In this document: piece after piece, positions 62,965 to 64,000 of the stretch | Layout: each line of letters opens with the position of its first letter | Position numbering within the stretch: position 1 is the stretch's first letter | Assembly: GCA_933822405.4 (NCBI GenBank) | Contig: CAKOGP040001725.1 | Location: forward strand, 248,001 to 312,000 | Direction: 5' to 3' | Source of the DNA: Cylindrotheca closterium | Taxonomy: Eukaryota > Bacillariophyta > Bacillariophyceae > Bacillariales > Bacillariaceae | DNA: 64,000 nucleotides | The notes under the pieces: generated by a model | What the model was told of the DNA's origin: nothing | Database searches by the model: none | What the model saw: the letters and a program-made list of their open reading frames with translations, nothing else | Position numbers and translations under genes: made by a program

Positions 62965-64000
62965 ATGTCATCCTACTTGATCTATTCCAAAGATGAAGCA
63001 TACTCTCGAAGAACTGCGGCTGTCATAGGTGCAGCAGATGCCTCGCCATCATTGAGAAGAGTGCCTGACGGAGAAGAGAGTTTGGACTACAAATTCCGCG
63101 AAACGGAAGGAATCAAGGGCCCCGAAAGAGAAGCCGCAGCTGAAAATTCTTCAGCATCAGCTTCAATCGACGACGAGATACCATCGCACCATGAGTTGGA
63201 AGCATCTGCATCCTTTCTTGACGAATATCACGACCATGGAGACAAGAAAAAGAACATGCGAAAAAACCCGAGGTACAACCCAAGACGAAAGAATTCAGGT
63301 GCTTCAACATCTTCTTCAAATGATTCCATACAGTCCTACCCGGCTGCAAATAATTCTAGAATCATGGAAATCTACTGCTTACTCCTGTCGGTTGCTCTGC
63401 TTTTCACACTGGGACTGATGGCTGGCCGTCATATTTGGGAGTATCCAGTTTCGAGCAGCAGTCCTTCTTCTTCTGTGATTTCAGGTGTTCGAGATAGTAG
63501 TGACAAGAATCTTCAGGACACACCTCAGATTCCTAAGATTACTGTTGGAACTTACTATTACCCATGGCACGGTGGAGACTTTCACAGAGGAGCTGGATAC
63601 GTCCGTAAAAGCTTGGGACAAAGCCCTGCGCTCGGCGAGTATGACGATCGTGATCCCAATACTATCAGCCAACATTTGGCATGGAGCAAGGAGGGAAACA
63701 TTGGGCTATGGGTGGCAAGCTGGTGGGGGGCATACGAACGGGAAGATAATACAACAAGGACGGTCATATTGAATCACGAGGAATTGAAAAAAGGAGGACC
63801 TTTTGAAAATCACAAGGTTGCTCTGTTCTACGAAACTTTTGGTAGAATCCGAGAGGAAGACTACTACTCGTTACATCGCATCAAACCCGATATGGAATTC
63901 ATCTGTGAACACTACTTGAGTCATCCCAACTATTACACGCTCGACGATGGTCGCCCTGTTTTGTTCGTGTACCTGACAAGGCATTTGGAGACCTTGGTTC
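62965..64000 (+). CDS. GH99-like (endo-mannosidase/WbsX-type) type II membrane glycosidase, 3' truncated
   Basis: The frame is open from ATG 62965 to the window end, 345 codons so far. A hydrophilic N-terminal region (about 1-132) is followed by one helix (IYCLLLSVALLFTLGLMAG) and a Ser-rich stem. The catalytic part begins TYYYPWHGGDF (about residue 194) and continues with ALGEYDDRDP, a WVASWWGAYE segment and HPNYYTLDDGRPVLFVYL. These follow the order of the GH99/WbsX family, to which the Golgi endo-alpha-1,2-mannosidase belongs. The catalytic acids and the end of the barrel are outside the window. It would trim glucosylated mannose or a similar glycan in the Golgi. Confidence 0.75.
   Translation, partial: MSSYLIYSKDEAYSRRTAAVIGAADASPSLRRVPDGEESLDYKFRETEGIKGPEREAAAENSSASASIDDEIPSHHELEASASFLDEYHDHGDKKKNMRKNPRYNPRRKNSGASTSSSNDSIQSYPAANNSRIMEIYCLLLSVALLFTLGLMAGRHIWEYPVSSSSPSSSVISGVRDSSDKNLQDTPQIPKITVGTYYYPWHGGDFHRGAGYVRKSLGQSPALGEYDDRDPNTISQHLAWSKEGNIGLWVASWWGAYEREDNTTRTVILNHEELKKGGPFENHKVALFYETFGRIREEDYYSLHRIKPDMEFICEHYLSHPNYYTLDDGRPVLFVYLTRHLETLV

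Noticed and set aside
1..64000. tRNA, rRNA and transposase genes
   Set aside because: I looked for tRNA loop motifs and for transposase or reverse transcriptase motifs and found none I could support.

Overview
This is nuclear DNA of a photosynthetic stramenopile, most likely a diatom. That is an inference from gene content, not from a marker gene. Genes are mostly intronless, with a few short introns (77-105 bp, GT-AG). Several proteins begin with a signal peptide ending near an aromatic residue (for example AEAF|S, SAATFVP, SCFPA, ILAF|S), the bipartite presequence used for plastids with four membranes. Families common in diatoms are present: BspA-type leucine-rich repeats, DUF285 surface repeats, DEP-repeat ATPases, DOMON-cytochrome b561 proteins and large type II glycosyltransferases.

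Layout. 1-6.1 kb: the 3' end of a TBC-domain Rab GAP, then a tandem pair of secreted or membrane DOMON/cytochrome b561 proteins. 6.3-9.1 kb: a two-exon fusion of a class II glutamine amidotransferase with a methyltransferase, divergent from a small putative plastid membrane protein; a perfect palindrome with a TGACGTCA core lies between them. 9.4-16.5 kb: one 2351-residue intronless protein built from seven glycosyltransferase-like modules. 17.4-20.3 kb: two tandem LRR_5/coiled-coil proteins (a third copy is at 31.5-33.7 kb). 20.6-33.7 kb: a plastid-directed protein, a large DUF285 surface protein, a four-exon TPR protein and an LRR gene broken by an in-frame stop.

34.3-45 kb: a five-exon gene with two copies of a fringe-like glycosyltransferase domain, a plastid-directed alpha/beta hydrolase, a coiled-coil protein, a membrane-anchored hydrolase, a fucosyltransferase-like protein and a small stray copy of the hydrolase 3' end. 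45-54.6 kb: a five-DEP-domain ATPase, plastid-type glutathione reductase and a kinase with an altered catalytic loop. 55.6-64 kb: a decayed and an intact 7TM receptor-like gene, a small secreted protein below duplicated TGACGTC/CCAAT modules, a frameshifted SnoaL-like pseudogene, and the start of a GH99-like glycosidase that runs off the window.

Two themes connect the genes. One is membrane-anchored or secretory glycan work (the seven-module protein, the fringe-like pair, the fucosyltransferase-like protein, the GH99-like enzyme). The other is frequent local duplication followed by decay: three tandem gene pairs, several intragenic duplications with catalytic loss in one copy, and four broken genes or fragments. 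An 8-bp palindrome, TACCGGTA, occurs nine times and I found it only in non-coding DNA. Exon coordinates come from reading frames and splice sites only, without transcripts.
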